Origin: an uncultured Cytophagales bacterium
Lineage (GTDB): Bacteria > Bacteroidota > Bacteroidia > Cytophagales > Thermonemataceae
Direction of reading: 5' to 3'
NCBI GenBank assembly: GCA_938002655.1
Contig: CALLAC010000003.1
Span: 1 to 64,000 of the forward strand
Length of the DNA stretch: 64,000 nt
A program made the position numbers and the translations under genes. Below are positions 37,240 to 45,947 of this stretch, piece by piece. Each line of letters opens with the position of its first letter. Positions within the stretch are counted from its first letter, which is position 1. The notes below the pieces were generated by a model. It was not told the DNA's origin. It searched no databases and saw only the letters and a program-made list of their open reading frames with translations.

Positions 37240-38430
37240 TTAGCTGTTTTCATCGTTCTCTTTGTAAGTGCGAATTGGATGACGTTTGAAAGGACGGGTT
37301 TCGTCAAAGAGTTTTCGATAAGTTATGTGCCTTTTGCAAACCCTAAATTCTAAATTTTCCATAAGTTTAAGCATAGGAGGATTGAAATCCCCAATCCAAT
37401 TCAACTCTAAATCGGTGTAAGGGAAATCAGGTTTAGCAGTTTCACGTTCCAAACAAACAGAAAGAGCGGCATCTAAACCTTTGGCATGATGAGCCTTTAC
37501 TACGGCAAAACCTACCCCCAATATACGTGTACAAACTCCTTTCCAACGATAATATAAGAATTTTAATTTACCCAACAAGTTCAATTTGCCGTCTACATAG
37601 CGAAAAATCTGATTAAGTTCGGGCAGAAATATACCAAAAGCAACAGGCTCATTTTTGTAATATCCGAAAGTAATCAGCCTTTCATCAATGATAGGTTTCA
37701 TTTTTTGCATCATTTTTTCGGCTTCCTGCTCTGTCATGGCGGGTATGCCTTCGGTAAGGGCAAAGCTATGGTTGTAGATCTGCCTAAAATCTTGAGCAAA
37801 TTTTTTTAGGTTTTTGATGCGAATATTTTCAAAATGGTAGTTACTATCAGCAAATACTCGGTTAGCTTTGGCATGCACCTTTTCACTTACGCTATACACT
37901 TTACGAAAAAATGTATATTGATTGAAATACACCTGAAAGCCATAATTCTCAAAAAAATGCTGATAGTAGGGGAAATTATAGTTCTGCTGATAGTTTGGCT
38001 CTCTTTCAAAACCTTCTACCAAAACCCCCCAGAACTTATCTCTCCCACCAAAATTGATAGAGCCGTCCATCGCTTCACAACCTCTTTCCGAAAGCCATTG
38101 TTTACAAGTATCAAAAAGCATAAAAGCGGCTTGTTTGTCTTCAATACATTCAAAAAAACCAATACCACCTGTGGGTTGGTCGTTATTTTTCAGTTTCGTT
38201 TTTTCATTGATAAAAACAGCTACTCTGCCAAGTGTTTCTCCGTGGGCATTTTGCAAAAGAAAACGCTCACATTCACCGTGTTGAAAGGTAGGATTGACAT
38301 TTTTATCAAAAACCCCTCTCACGTCTTTTTCCAGAGGGCGAATCCATTGTTTGCAATGAGCATATAGCTTTTGGGGAAATGCAAAAAATTTTTCTTCATC
38401 AGAGCTATTCTGAACTTTCTGAATTTGCAT
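37240..38430 (-). CDS. GNAT-like conserved protein
   Basis: A 396-residue cytoplasmic protein resembling a Bacteroidota group annotated as GNAT-fold N-acetyltransferase-like. Visible segments are QWIRPLEKDV, GRVAVFINEKT, GGIGFFEC, MDGSINFGGRDKFWGVLVEGF and ELNWIGDFNPPMLKLMENL near the C-terminus, compatible with two degenerate GNAT domains. No classical Q/RxxGxG/A acetyl-CoA loop stands out, so activity is uncertain. The ATG at 38430 is chosen because the upstream 14 codons are AT-rich and leave a normal gap to def. It is the third gene of the PspC-def run. Confidence 0.75.
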   Translation of the reverse strand: MQIQKVQNSSDEEKFFAFPQKLYAHCKQWIRPLEKDVRGVFDKNVNPTFQHGECERFLLQNAHGETLGRVAVFINEKTKLKNNDQPTGGIGFFECIEDKQAAFMLFDTCKQWLSERGCEAMDGSINFGGRDKFWGVLVEGFEREPNYQQNYNFPYYQHFFENYGFQVYFNQYTFFRKVYSVSEKVHAKANRVFADSNYHFENIRIKNLKKFAQDFRQIYNHSFALTEGIPAMTEQEAEKMMQKMKPIIDERLITFGYYKNEPVAFGIFLPELNQIFRYVDGKLNLLGKLKFLYYRWKGVCTRILGVGFAVVKAHHAKGLDAALSVCLERETAKPDFPYTDLELNWIGDFNPPMLKLMENLEFRVCKRHITYRKLFDETRPFKRHPIRTYKENDENS

Positions 38431-38478
38431 AAGAATGAGTTTTATGTTTGAATAATTGTTTACTTTCTGCAAGCAGGC

Positions 38479-39045
38479 TTATACTCTTGCTTTGGAAGCC
38501 ATTGGAAAACGCATACGATATTCTACACTGATAGCCCCTTTACTGATATTAAGCAATTTATTTTTCAGCATACGTTTTTTTAGTGGCGAGAGGTAATCTA
38601 CAAAAAGTATGCCTTCTAAGTGGTCGTATTCGTGCTGAATAATGCGAGCCGCCATACCTGTATAGGTTTTTTCGTGTAGGTTCCAGTTTTCGTCATAGTA
38701 GCGAATACGTACATTTTCCTTACGACTTACATTTTCTCTAATGTTAGGAATACTGAGACAGCCTTCTTCCATTGTCCAAAGCTGTCCTGTTTCTTCTAAA
38801 ATCGTAGGGTTGATGAATACCTTTTTGAAATCTTGGAGTTGGGGTTCATCTTTCAAAACAGTGCCATCGGTAATAAATAAACGAATGCTTTTGCCGATTT
38901 GTGGGGCGGCAAGCCCTATGCCTTGAGCATTATACATGGTTTCGTACATATCGGCGATGAGTTCGGAAAGGGACGTACCCACAGAAATTTCTTCTGCTTT
39001 TTTTTTCAAAATGCTATCTCCGTAAGCAACTATTGGTAAAATCAT
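38479..39045 (-). CDS. def: Peptide deformylase
   Basis: Metallohydrolase that removes the formyl group from nascent proteins. All three motifs are present: GIGLAAPQIG, EEGCLSIP with the metal-binding cysteine, and IQHEYDHLEG with two metal-binding histidines and the catalytic glutamate. Length 188 is normal. It lies 16 bp after the PspC gene and 48 bp before the GNAT-like gene on the minus strand. fmt is not adjacent. Confidence 0.98.
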   Translation of the reverse strand: MILPIVAYGDSILKKKAEEISVGTSLSELIADMYETMYNAQGIGLAAPQIGKSIRLFITDGTVLKDEPQLQDFKKVFINPTILEETGQLWTMEEGCLSIPNIRENVSRKENVRIRYYDENWNLHEKTYTGMAARIIQHEYDHLEGILFVDYLSPLKKRMLKNKLLNISKGAISVEYRMRFPMASKARV

Positions 39046-39061
39046 TATTTTTACAGTTAAA

Positions 39062-39286
39062 TTAAATATCCCAAACGGTCGGGTTATTGGCTTTCCGCAA
39101 ATATCTGCGAATATTCATAATAAAAGCCAATATCAGGTAAATGATGATAGGCGAGCCCATTGTCAGAAAGGTCGCATAAATAAAAAATAAGCGTATGTGT
39201 GAAATAGACATTCCCATTTTTTCACCTAAACGAGTACAAACCCCAAATGCGTGAAGCTCTACAAAACATTTGAACTTGCTTAACAT
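39062..39286 (-). CDS. PspC-domain small membrane protein
   Basis: A 74-residue protein. CTRLGEKMGMSISHIRLFFIYATFLTMG followed by IIIYLILAFIM matches the PspC domain: a short amphipathic lead then one membrane helix. PspC proteins take part in the phage-shock envelope-stress response in proteobacteria; in Bacteroidota the role of stand-alone PspC proteins is unclear. It heads the run PspC-def-GNAT. No pspA is nearby. Confidence 0.85.
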   Translation of the reverse strand: MLSKFKCFVELHAFGVCTRLGEKMGMSISHIRLFFIYATFLTMGSPIIIYLILAFIMNIRRYLRKANNPTVWDI

Positions 39287-39323
39287 TTCTGTGAAGATAA
39301 AAAATTAATTTAAAGTCTATTTA

Positions 39324-39355
39324 TTTGGCTACTTTTTCTACTTTTTTTACTTTTG
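39324..39355 (+). promoter_or_regulatory. Promoter of the OmpA/TPR lipoprotein gene
   Basis: TTTG (39324-39327), 20 bp, then TACTTTTG (39348-39355), a full consensus match. The ATG lies 49 bp further on, giving a leader of about 42 nt. Confidence 0.65.
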
Positions 39356-39404
39356 TACCAAAAAGTAGAAAATCTGTAAGCAAAACTACAAAATTTTAAG
39401 AAAT

Positions 39405-40946
39405 ATGCAAAAGTATTTTGTTCATATTCTTGCCTTGTTTGTTTTAGTCGCTTGTCAAAGTGGCAAAGAACTCGCCAAGCTGTCTAAAAATCAAATTATT
39501 ACTTTAAAGCCCGAACCTTTAGAGTTGCACGGAGGGCAAGTACGCGGAAAGTTGCAAATTAAACTACCTGCCGAAATAGAAAAAAAATTGGCAGGGTATG
39601 AAGCTCAAATTATCTTTAACTCGAAGGAATTTAGTGGAGAGATTTTTCAACTTTCTTCTGGTAAAACTTTGCAAATAGATACTACATTTGCATTTATGTA
39701 TCTACCCAACAAAACTGAATACGGCGATATTGTAATTCAAGCTCGGATTAAAGATACCAAAGGCAAAATATACGAGCCTGTATCTTTTAGAATTGGTAGA
39801 GGGGTTAGTACTACCTCTTTGCTCTTTCAGCAAAACCCAGAACCTGCTTTATATTTCTATCCCTTTGAAAACAAAATGCCTATAAATCAAGAAACACTTG
39901 TATTTTTTGAAGTGAATAGTGCAGAGCTTTCGGAGAGCGAAGCCAGTAAAATAAAAAATATTCGAGAGCCTGTGAACATAACAGGATATTTTTCTCCCGA
40001 AGGGAGTGAAGCGAAAAACTATATGCTTGCCCAAAAACGAGCAGAAGCAGTTAAGAAAGTACTTAATGAACAAAAAGTGAATTCTCGCATACAAACCCTG
40101 ACCTTTCAGGAATGGAAAAAATATTTGCAAAGTTTACTTGATGAAGATGCACAAAAACAAGTAGAAAAGATGGGTAATCCTTCGCAAATCAATGCTCTTT
40201 TGCAAGAAACTGGCAAAACAGATGTTTTTCAATCAATGCGTGTAGCTCGCCTGCAACCTGCTAAGCAAGAAAAATTAGATACCATTCCGCTCAAAGATAC
40301 AACCCAATGGCTTGCAGCATGGGAAAAAGAAATAGAAAAAAATCCAAGTGAACAACTGCACCACCAAATAGGAACTTGGTATGCCCAAAAGTTTTTGAAA
40401 GATAAAAACGAAGCTCATTTCCAAAAAGCTATACAGCATTTTCAAACGGCTATTCGTATGGGAGCAAGAGGTGAAACCTTCTACAACTATGCATATCTGC
40501 TCAAAGAAAAAAATAACCCAGCCCAAAGAGATAGCCTCTTGAAAACTGCCCTAGAAAAAGGCTGTGCCGATACCTTACGTGCTCAATGGCTCAATGAGTG
40601 GCAGGGATTGCAAAAAGTACAACAGGCTCTTTCGGCACAAGACAAAAATTACAGCGAAGCTTTACAGTTTTTTGAAAAATCAGGTAAAAGTATTCAGAGT
40701 ACATTCAATAAGGGTTTGGTGAATTTGCTTATCTATCAATACGATAAAGCCGCTCAACTTTTTGAAAAAATTCAAGATTTTCCGCTTGCCCTATACACTC
40801 GAGCCATTGTAGGTATGCGTAAAGGAAATGAGCAAGAAGCTACCGAGTGGCTCAAAAAAGCTTTTGAAAAAGATAAAAACTTAAAAAACAAAGCCCAAAA
40901 AGATATAGAATTTTGGCAACTCCGAGAAAAAGAAATTTTACGCTAA
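39405..40946 (+). CDS. OmpA-like and TPR lipoprotein
   Basis: A 513-residue lipoprotein with lipobox LVAC (cysteine 17). Residues 30-140 form a beta-rich domain. Around residues 165-220, LVFFEVNSAELSESEASKI and GYFSPEGSEAKNYMLAQKRAEAVKKVL resemble the OmpA C-terminal peptidoglycan-binding fold. From about residue 300 to the end, helical pairs (HFQKAIQHFQTAIRMGARGE, YDKAAQLFEKIQDFPLALY, NEQEATEWLKKAFEKD) are TPR repeats. The domain order differs from PorE of the type IX system, where TPR precedes OmpA. A role in outer-membrane or peptidoglycan attachment is inference. Confidence 0.85.
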   Translation: MQKYFVHILALFVLVACQSGKELAKLSKNQIITLKPEPLELHGGQVRGKLQIKLPAEIEKKLAGYEAQIIFNSKEFSGEIFQLSSGKTLQIDTTFAFMYLPNKTEYGDIVIQARIKDTKGKIYEPVSFRIGRGVSTTSLLFQQNPEPALYFYPFENKMPINQETLVFFEVNSAELSESEASKIKNIREPVNITGYFSPEGSEAKNYMLAQKRAEAVKKVLNEQKVNSRIQTLTFQEWKKYLQSLLDEDAQKQVEKMGNPSQINALLQETGKTDVFQSMRVARLQPAKQEKLDTIPLKDTTQWLAAWEKEIEKNPSEQLHHQIGTWYAQKFLKDKNEAHFQKAIQHFQTAIRMGARGETFYNYAYLLKEKNNPAQRDSLLKTALEKGCADTLRAQWLNEWQGLQKVQQALSAQDKNYSEALQFFEKSGKSIQSTFNKGLVNLLIYQYDKAAQLFEKIQDFPLALYTRAIVGMRKGNEQEATEWLKKAFEKDKNLKNKAQKDIEFWQLREKEILR

Positions 40947-41046
40947 ACAAAACTGATTTGTAAGCATATTTCTTTATTAAGTTCTGCAAATCAATTTTTA
41001 CTGACAAAAATCATTACAAAAAATTTTTTCCAATCAAGGAAATATG

Positions 41047-41054
41047 TATTTTTG
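41047..41054 (+). promoter_or_regulatory. Putative -7 element of atpA
   Basis: TATTTTTG, 45 bp before the atpA ATG; -33 element not clear. It would make atpA the first gene of its unit. Confidence 0.4.
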
Positions 41055-41099
41055 CGACTGATTTTCTCAATAGTTGAATTTTAAGCCCATACAAAATTT

Positions 41100-42674
41100 A
41101 TGAACGTACAAATCAGACCTGATGAAATCTCTGCCATTCTACGAGAGCAACTTTCTAATGTAAAAACCGAAGCTGAACTAGAAGAAATCGGTACCGTTTT
41201 GCAAGTAGGCGATGGGGTAGCTCGTATTTATGGGCTTACCAAAGTGCAGGCCGGAGAGCTTTTAGAGTTTGAAAATGGTATCAAGGCTCTGGCTCTAAAC
41301 TTGGAAGAAGATAACGTAGGAGCCGTTCTTATGGAAGCAGGTGAAGTAAAAGAAGGCGATACCGTCAGACGAACCAAGAAAATCGCTTCCATCAAAGTAG
41401 GTGAAGCAATGCTCGGTAGAGTCGTCAATACTTTGGGAGTACCTATTGATGGCAAAGGAGATTTAGTAGGCGATTTGTATGATATGCCTTTGGAACGCAA
41501 AGCCCCAGGCGTAATTTACCGCCAACCTGTAAACGAGCCTCTACAAACTGGTATCAAAGCTATTGATGCTATGATTCCTATCGGCAGAGGGCAACGTGAG
41601 CTCATTATTGGCGACCGCCAAACAGGAAAAACGGCTATTATTATTGATACTATCATCAACCAAAAAGAATTTTACGACAGAGGCGAGCCTGTTTATTGTA
41701 TTTATGTGGCTTGCGGTCAAAAAGCCTCTACGGTTGCACAGATTGTAAAAGCTTTGGAAGATGGTGGAGCGATGCCTTATACCATTGTGGTTTCGGCTAC
41801 TGCTTCAGACCCCGCCCCTATGCAGTTTTTTGCACCCTTTACAGGTGCGGCAATAGGTGAATATTTTCGCGATACAGGTCGCCCTGCCTTAGTAGTATAT
41901 GACGACCTTTCCAAACAAGCGGTTGCCTATCGTGAAGTTTCGCTCTTGCTTCGTCGCCCTCCTGGCCGTGAAGCCTACCCTGGTGATATTTTCTATCTGC
42001 ACTCCCGTCTTTTGGAGCGTGCCGCTAAAATCAATGCTTCTGATGAGGTAGCACGCCAAATGAACGATTTGCCCGAATCTTTGAAAGGAAAAGTAAAAGG
42101 AGGTGGCTCACTTACAGCTTTGCCTATCATTGAAACCCAAGCGGGAGATGTTTCGGCCTATATTCCTACGAATGTAATTTCCATTACTGATGGGCAGATT
42201 TTCTTGGAATCGAGCTTATTCAATGCAGGTATTCGCCCTGCTATCAACGTAGGTATTTCGGTGAGCCGTGTAGGTGGAAATGCCCAAATCAAATCTATGA
42301 AAAAAGTAGCAGGCACACTAAAACTTGACCAAGCCCAATTCCGTGAACTTGAAGCTTTTGCTAAATTCGGCTCCGACCTTGACCCCGCTACCAAACTTGT
42401 CATTGAACGTGGCAGAAGAAACTTGGAAGTTTTGAAACAACCGCAATATTCTCCTGTACCTGTGGAAGAGCAGGTAGCCATCATCTATGTAGCTACCAAC
42501 GGTTGTTTGGATAGCGTTCCAGTGGAAAAAGTAAAAGATTTTGAAAAAGAATTCTTGGCCAAAATGCGTCTAGAACATAAAGCAATTTTAGAAAACTTGC
42601 GTAAAGGTAAGCTGGAAGATGCTGATACTGCCAAAATGAAGGAAGTTGCTCTTGAAATAGCCAAAAATTACTAA
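41100..42674 (+). CDS. atpA: F1 ATP synthase alpha subunit
   Basis: Regulatory nucleotide-binding subunit of the F1 head. The P-loop GDRQTGKT lies near residue 170, followed by [44 protein letters not shown] in shorter blocks, and SISDG-like ISITDGQIF. The N-terminus [14 protein letters not shown]-type start is conserved. Length 524 is normal. In most Bacteroidota atpA follows atpB-E-F-H; here the upstream gene is an unrelated lipoprotein and atpA appears to have its own promoter. atpG follows after a strong hairpin. Confidence 0.98.
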   Translation: MNVQIRPDEISAILREQLSNVKTEAELEEIGTVLQVGDGVARIYGLTKVQAGELLEFENGIKALALNLEEDNVGAVLMEAGEVKEGDTVRRTKKIASIKVGEAMLGRVVNTLGVPIDGKGDLVGDLYDMPLERKAPGVIYRQPVNEPLQTGIKAIDAMIPIGRGQRELIIGDRQTGKTAIIIDTIINQKEFYDRGEPVYCIYVACGQKASTVAQIVKALEDGGAMPYTIVVSATASDPAPMQFFAPFTGAAIGEYFRDTGRPALVVYDDLSKQAVAYREVSLLLRRPPGREAYPGDIFYLHSRLLERAAKINASDEVARQMNDLPESLKGKVKGGGSLTALPIIETQAGDVSAYIPTNVISITDGQIFLESSLFNAGIRPAINVGISVSRVGGNAQIKSMKKVAGTLKLDQAQFRELEAFAKFGSDLDPATKLVIERGRRNLEVLKQPQYSPVPVEEQVAIIYVATNGCLDSVPVEKVKDFEKEFLAKMRLEHKAILENLRKGKLEDADTAKMKEVALEIAKNY

Positions 42675-42682
42675 ACTCAACC

Positions 42683-42717
42683 AAGACCTATGAAAATCTG
42701 CCATTTTCGTAGGTCTT
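42683..42717 (+). terminator. 15-bp hairpin between atpA and atpG
   Basis: Positions 42683-42697 pair with 42703-42717 over 15 bp with a single G-U pair and a 5-nt loop, starting 9 bp after the atpA stop. The downstream bases are TCCTTGC, so the T-run is short. It resembles an intrinsic terminator or a processing/stability element within the atpA-atpG unit. Confidence 0.7.
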
Positions 42718-42782
42718 TCCTTGCAAAATAGCCAATTGTACCTACTACCCTTGCTCCATAACTTATTACTTTGTACTAAACT

Positions 42783-43667
42783 ATGCCTTCATTAAAAGAA
42801 ATACGCAACCGCATAGCCACTGTAAATTCAACACAGCAAATTACCAAAGCTATGAAGCTGGTGGCGGCTTCTAAACTCCGTAAAGCCCAAGAGTTAATAA
42901 CCCAGATGCGTCCTTATGCTGAATCTTTGAATAAAATTTTAAGCAATCTTTCGGCAAGCTATGCAGGCGAAATCGAAAGTCCTTACTTGCAAGAACGCCC
43001 TGCCGAAAAAATTTTGCTTATTATCAATACTTCGGATAGAGGCTTGTGTGGTAGCTTTAATAGTGCTACTCAAAAATTTGCCTACAACATTATTCAAAGC
43101 GAATATGCCTCACAACTTGCCAAAGGCAATGTGCATTGCTTATGTTTAGGTAAAAAAGGCAAAGATTTTTTCGCAAAAAGAGGTATTCAGATTATTGGTG
43201 AAGAGCATACCGATATTTTCACGCGTCTGAGTTTTGAAAATGTCAAAAAAATCGGAGATTTTGTCTTAAAGTTGTATGCCGATACAATGTATGATAAGGT
43301 AGTTTTGATTTACAACGAATTCAAAAATGTGATAACTCAAATTTTGAAACAAGAAACCCTTTTACCTTTGCAAAAAAGTACAATGCAAACTCAAACCCAA
43401 GATAGAGATTATATTTTAGAGCCTTCTGCCGAAGAAATTATCCAAGACCTTATTCCATACTCTCTGAAAATAAAACTTTACAGAGCTATTTTAGAATCAA
43501 ATGCTTCCGAACAAGGAGCAAGAATGACAGCAATGGACAAAGCTACCGAAAACGCCAGCGAACTTTTGAAGCAATTACGTTTGGAGTACAATCGCTCGCG
43601 TCAGGCCGCTATTACCAAAGAAATTTTAGAAATTGTAGGTGGTGCAGAAGCCCTAAAAGAAGGTTAA
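42783..43667 (+). CDS. atpG: F1 ATP synthase gamma subunit
   Basis: Central rotor shaft of F1. The long N-terminal helix (PSLKEIRNRIATVNSTQQITKAMKLVAASKLRKAQ) and the C-terminal helix (RMTAMDKATENASELLKQLRLEYNRSRQAAITKEI) are the hallmark coiled-coil parts; SDRGLCGSFN begins the globular domain. Length 294 is normal. It lies 108 bp after atpA, a large gap for this operon, occupied by a hairpin. atpD and atpC are not in the window, nor are the Fo genes. Confidence 0.97.
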   Translation: MPSLKEIRNRIATVNSTQQITKAMKLVAASKLRKAQELITQMRPYAESLNKILSNLSASYAGEIESPYLQERPAEKILLIINTSDRGLCGSFNSATQKFAYNIIQSEYASQLAKGNVHCLCLGKKGKDFFAKRGIQIIGEEHTDIFTRLSFENVKKIGDFVLKLYADTMYDKVVLIYNEFKNVITQILKQETLLPLQKSTMQTQTQDRDYILEPSAEEIIQDLIPYSLKIKLYRAILESNASEQGARMTAMDKATENASELLKQLRLEYNRSRQAAITKEILEIVGGAEALKEG

Positions 43668-43681
43668 AGCTCATACAAACA

Positions 43682-43714
43682 GGCTCAATTTTGTCGGTAG
43701 GGGCAATTTGAGCC
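43682..43714 (+). terminator. Hairpin after atpG
   Basis: GGCTCAA (43682-43688) pairs with TTGAGCC (43708-43714), with two further AT pairs across one mismatch. It lies 14 bp after the atpG stop and before the phosphoribosyltransferase gene. The following GTCTTAAATTTT is moderately T-rich. Confidence 0.5.
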
Positions 43715-43732
43715 GTCTTAAATTTTACAACA

Positions 43733-44233
43733 ATGCTTACCCAAATTCTTTCTGCCCAGCAAGTACATCAGAAAATCAGACGTTTAGCCTATCAAATTTA
43801 CGAAAATCATTTTGACGAAACTGAAATAGTGCTTGTAGGTATCGAGAATATGGGTTTGCATTTGGCCTATGTACTACATAAAGAAATTCAGGAAGTTTCG
43901 CCACTAAAAGTAAGACTTTGCAGTCTGAAATTAGATAAAACAGCTCCTCTTTCGCAGCCTATTCAAATATCGGAAGATATCACCAACTTGGCTCACAAAA
44001 GCATAATTCTGATAGATGATGTGCTTAATAGTGGTAAAACAATGTTCTATGCTTTCAAACCTTTCTTTGAAATTCCTATCAAAAGTTTACAAACACTTGT
44101 GCTTGTAAATAGAGATAATAAGTTGTTTCCTATCAATCCTGATTATGTGGGCTATTCGCTGGCTACTACCTTACAAAACCACGTGAGCGTTGTTTTAGAC
44201 AAGGAAAGTAAATTGGGAGTATATTTGAGCTAA
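43733..44233 (+). CDS. PyrR-like phosphoribosyltransferase
   Basis: A 166-residue type I phosphoribosyltransferase. The PRPP motif is IILIDDVLNSGKTM near residue 88, preceded by VLVGIENMGLHLAYVL. Length and layout resemble PyrR, the bifunctional uracil phosphoribosyltransferase/regulator, though the middle loop differs. No pyr operon or pyr attenuator is adjacent, so a regulatory role is unproved; a simple salvage or uncharacterised transferase is equally possible. It follows atpG after a hairpin and is followed by its own terminator. Confidence 0.85.
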   Translation: MLTQILSAQQVHQKIRRLAYQIYENHFDETEIVLVGIENMGLHLAYVLHKEIQEVSPLKVRLCSLKLDKTAPLSQPIQISEDITNLAHKSIILIDDVLNSGKTMFYAFKPFFEIPIKSLQTLVLVNRDNKLFPINPDYVGYSLATTLQNHVSVVLDKESKLGVYLS

Positions 44234-44238
44234 TGAAA

Positions 44239-44261
44239 AAGGTCAGCAGTTTGCTAACCTT
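44239..44261. terminator. Hairpin between the phosphoribosyltransferase gene and convergent gene
   Basis: AAGGTCAGCA pairs with TGCTAACCTT over 10 positions with one mismatch and a 3-nt loop, 5 bp after the plus-strand stop and 14 bp beyond the minus-strand stop. Confidence 0.6.
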
Positions 44262-44275
44262 AAAAATTTAAGCTA

Positions 44276-44587
44276 TTAAGAAGCTCTACGCCACATATTC
44301 TGATGAGAAATCCTACCATATTCTTTAAGAATCGCCTCAATTTGTTCTGGCGTTGCTCCTAAACTGCTAAAGATATTTTTTAGCTTTTGAGTAGCTTCTT
44401 CAAACAAATTATGCCATTTAGCAGAGAAGGGGTCTCCATCAGTTATCTTTAAAGAAGGCAAATTCATTTCTTGCAAAAGGGCAATTTTAAGAAGTTGTAC
44501 TTTGGTTTTATGCCCTACTTTGTCCTCTGGAACATACTTTTGAAAGCTGTAAAGCAAGTTTTCAATATCATTCATGTTGAGATCCAT
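44276..44587 (-). CDS. Hypothetical small protein
   Basis: A 103-residue acidic/helical cytoplasmic protein I do not recognise. Predicted helices include MNDIENLLYSFQKYVPED, KVQLLKIALLQEMNLP and LFEEATQKLKNIFSSLGATPEQIEAILKEYG. The last segment looks like a helix-turn-helix-sized or UBA-like bundle but no motif proves it. ATG 44587 or ATG 44575 (residue 5) could be the start. Coding is supported by balanced amino-acid composition, an upstream 330-bp gap with room for control, and a shared terminator. Confidence 0.6.
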   Translation of the reverse strand: MDLNMNDIENLLYSFQKYVPEDKVGHKTKVQLLKIALLQEMNLPSLKITDGDPFSAKWHNLFEEATQKLKNIFSSLGATPEQIEAILKEYGRISHQNMWRRAS

Positions 44588-44915
44588 AAGTGTAGAAGTT
44601 TTAGTTGTAGAGATTGTAAGTAGTATAGTGTCTTTTGTTTTGTAGTATTATTTCATCTTATTTACGAAAGCAAAAGGTAAAAAAGTTACATTGATGTAAG
44701 TTTTGATGTAATAAAAACGAGAAATAATTCATATTTTTTGAGCAAAAGTATTTTTGATTTCGAAAAAAACCTTTAAATTCTGTAATAATTTTTCTGAAAT
44801 TATATCAAATTTCATACCAAAAATTTCTCACAGAATTTTTTAGAATAAAATTTGTTTTTCAGCCGAACTTGAATTATATTCGGAATGCACTGGGCAAATA
44901 AACATAGAAGCATTT
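44588..44915. other. Intergenic region upstream of aat
   Basis: About 330 bp of AT-rich sequence between two divergent genes. It holds the aat promoter (44851-44882) and a further TATTTTTG at 44749-44756 with no gene directly after it. No RNA gene or further open frame of note is visible. Confidence 0.6.
44851..44882 (+). promoter_or_regulatory. Promoter of the aat-cytochrome b5 operon
   Basis: TTTG (44851-44854), 20 bp, then TATATTCG (44875-44882), one base from consensus, 33 bp before the aat ATG. Confidence 0.6.
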
Positions 44916-45632
44916 ATGGCATATTACTTCTTACGAGACGAACTCTTTTTCCCACCTGTACATATTGCTAGCCGCGAAGGGATTGTAGCAGTAGGCGGAG
45001 ATTTGTCCGTAGAAAGATTACTTTTAGCATATCGTTCGGGAATATTTCCTTGGTTTTCAGAAGGAGAACCCATCATTTGGTGGTCACCTGACCCTCGTTT
45101 TGTCTTGTATGCCGCCCGTGTAAAAGTATCTAAAAGCATGAAGCAACTTTTCAAGAAAAAGGCTTTCGCAGTAACTTTTGATGAGGCTTTTGAAAAAGTG
45201 ATTACGAATTGTCAGAAAATAAAACGAGAAGGGCAATATGGTACATGGATAACCCCTGAAATGAAAAATGCTTACATACAGCTACATCGGTTGGGTTATG
45301 CTCATTCTGTGGAAGTTTGGCAAGAAAATACACTGGTAGGAGGTTTGTATGGTGTTTGTTTGGGAAATATTTTCTTTGGCGAGTCAATGTTTTCTAAAGT
45401 GAGTAATGCTTCTAAATATGGCTTTATTACTTTATGCAAAATTTTAGAAAAAAATAATTTCGAACTCATTGATTGCCAAGTGTATACCGAACATTTAGAA
45501 AGTTTAGGGGCGGAGTTTATACCTCGTCAGCAATTTGTGAAAATAGTGGGTGAAAAAGCTCAAAAAGATTGCTTCAAGGGAGATTGGGGAGAAATATTTG
45601 CCAAAGATTTAGCAGAAATAGAAATTGTATGA
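44916..45632 (+). CDS. aat: Leucyl/phenylalanyl-tRNA-protein transferase
   Basis: Attaches Leu or Phe to N-terminal Lys or Arg of proteins, marking them for ClpAP degradation by the N-end rule. Family blocks are FPPVHIASREGIVAVGGDLS, LAYRSGIFPWF, WWSPDPRFVL, GTWITPEMKNAYIQLHRLGYAHSVE and GVCLGNIFFGESMFSK (given here in parts). Length 238 is normal. The stop overlaps the ATG of the cytochrome-b5-domain gene by 4 bp (ATGA). clpS and clpA are not adjacent. Confidence 0.96.
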   Translation: MAYYFLRDELFFPPVHIASREGIVAVGGDLSVERLLLAYRSGIFPWFSEGEPIIWWSPDPRFVLYAARVKVSKSMKQLFKKKAFAVTFDEAFEKVITNCQKIKREGQYGTWITPEMKNAYIQLHRLGYAHSVEVWQENTLVGGLYGVCLGNIFFGESMFSKVSNASKYGFITLCKILEKNNFELIDCQVYTEHLESLGAEFIPRQQFVKIVGEKAQKDCFKGDWGEIFAKDLAEIEIV

Positions 45633-45871
45633 GCGAAAATTTAGCTACTTACACCAAACAACAACTTGCTTTACGCAACGGACAAGACCGCCCTGAAATA
45701 TGGATAGCCTACAATGGATTTATTTATGATGTTTCAGGCTCACGTCTTTGGCGAGAAGGCAAACATTACGAGCATTGGGCAGGGCAAGACCTAACAGAAC
45801 AGCTAATAAATGCTCCTCACAGCGAGAAAGTTTTTGAAAAGTTTAAAAGAATTGGTAAATTAAAAAATTGA
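45629..45871 (+). CDS. Small cytochrome b5-domain protein
   Basis: An 80-residue protein that is one cytochrome b5-like heme/steroid-binding domain: YTKQQLALRNGQDRPEIWIA, GFIYDVSGSRLW, HYEHWAGQDLTEQL and APHSEKVFEKF. Histidines in the HYEHW and APH segments are candidate heme ligands, as in bacterial stand-alone domains. No signal peptide or membrane segment is present, so it is probably cytoplasmic. The ATG overlaps the aat stop; the frame also opens upstream within aat (45569), but that would give an arginine-rich tail unlike the family. Confidence 0.9.
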   Translation: MSENLATYTKQQLALRNGQDRPEIWIAYNGFIYDVSGSRLWREGKHYEHWAGQDLTEQLINAPHSEKVFEKFKRIGKLKN

Positions 45872-45885
45872 TTTGAATAAGAATG

Positions 45886-45914
45886 TGAAGGCTTCATATG
45901 AAACGAAGCCTTCA
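45886..45914. terminator. Terminator after the cytochrome b5 gene
   Basis: A 10-bp perfect stem TGAAGGCTTC/GAAGCCTTCA with a 9-nt loop, 14 bp after the stop. It is also 34 bp beyond the stop of the convergent small gene and may serve both. Confidence 0.7.
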
Positions 45915-45947
45915 ATAGTTAGAAAAAATACACTATAAAATCTTGGT

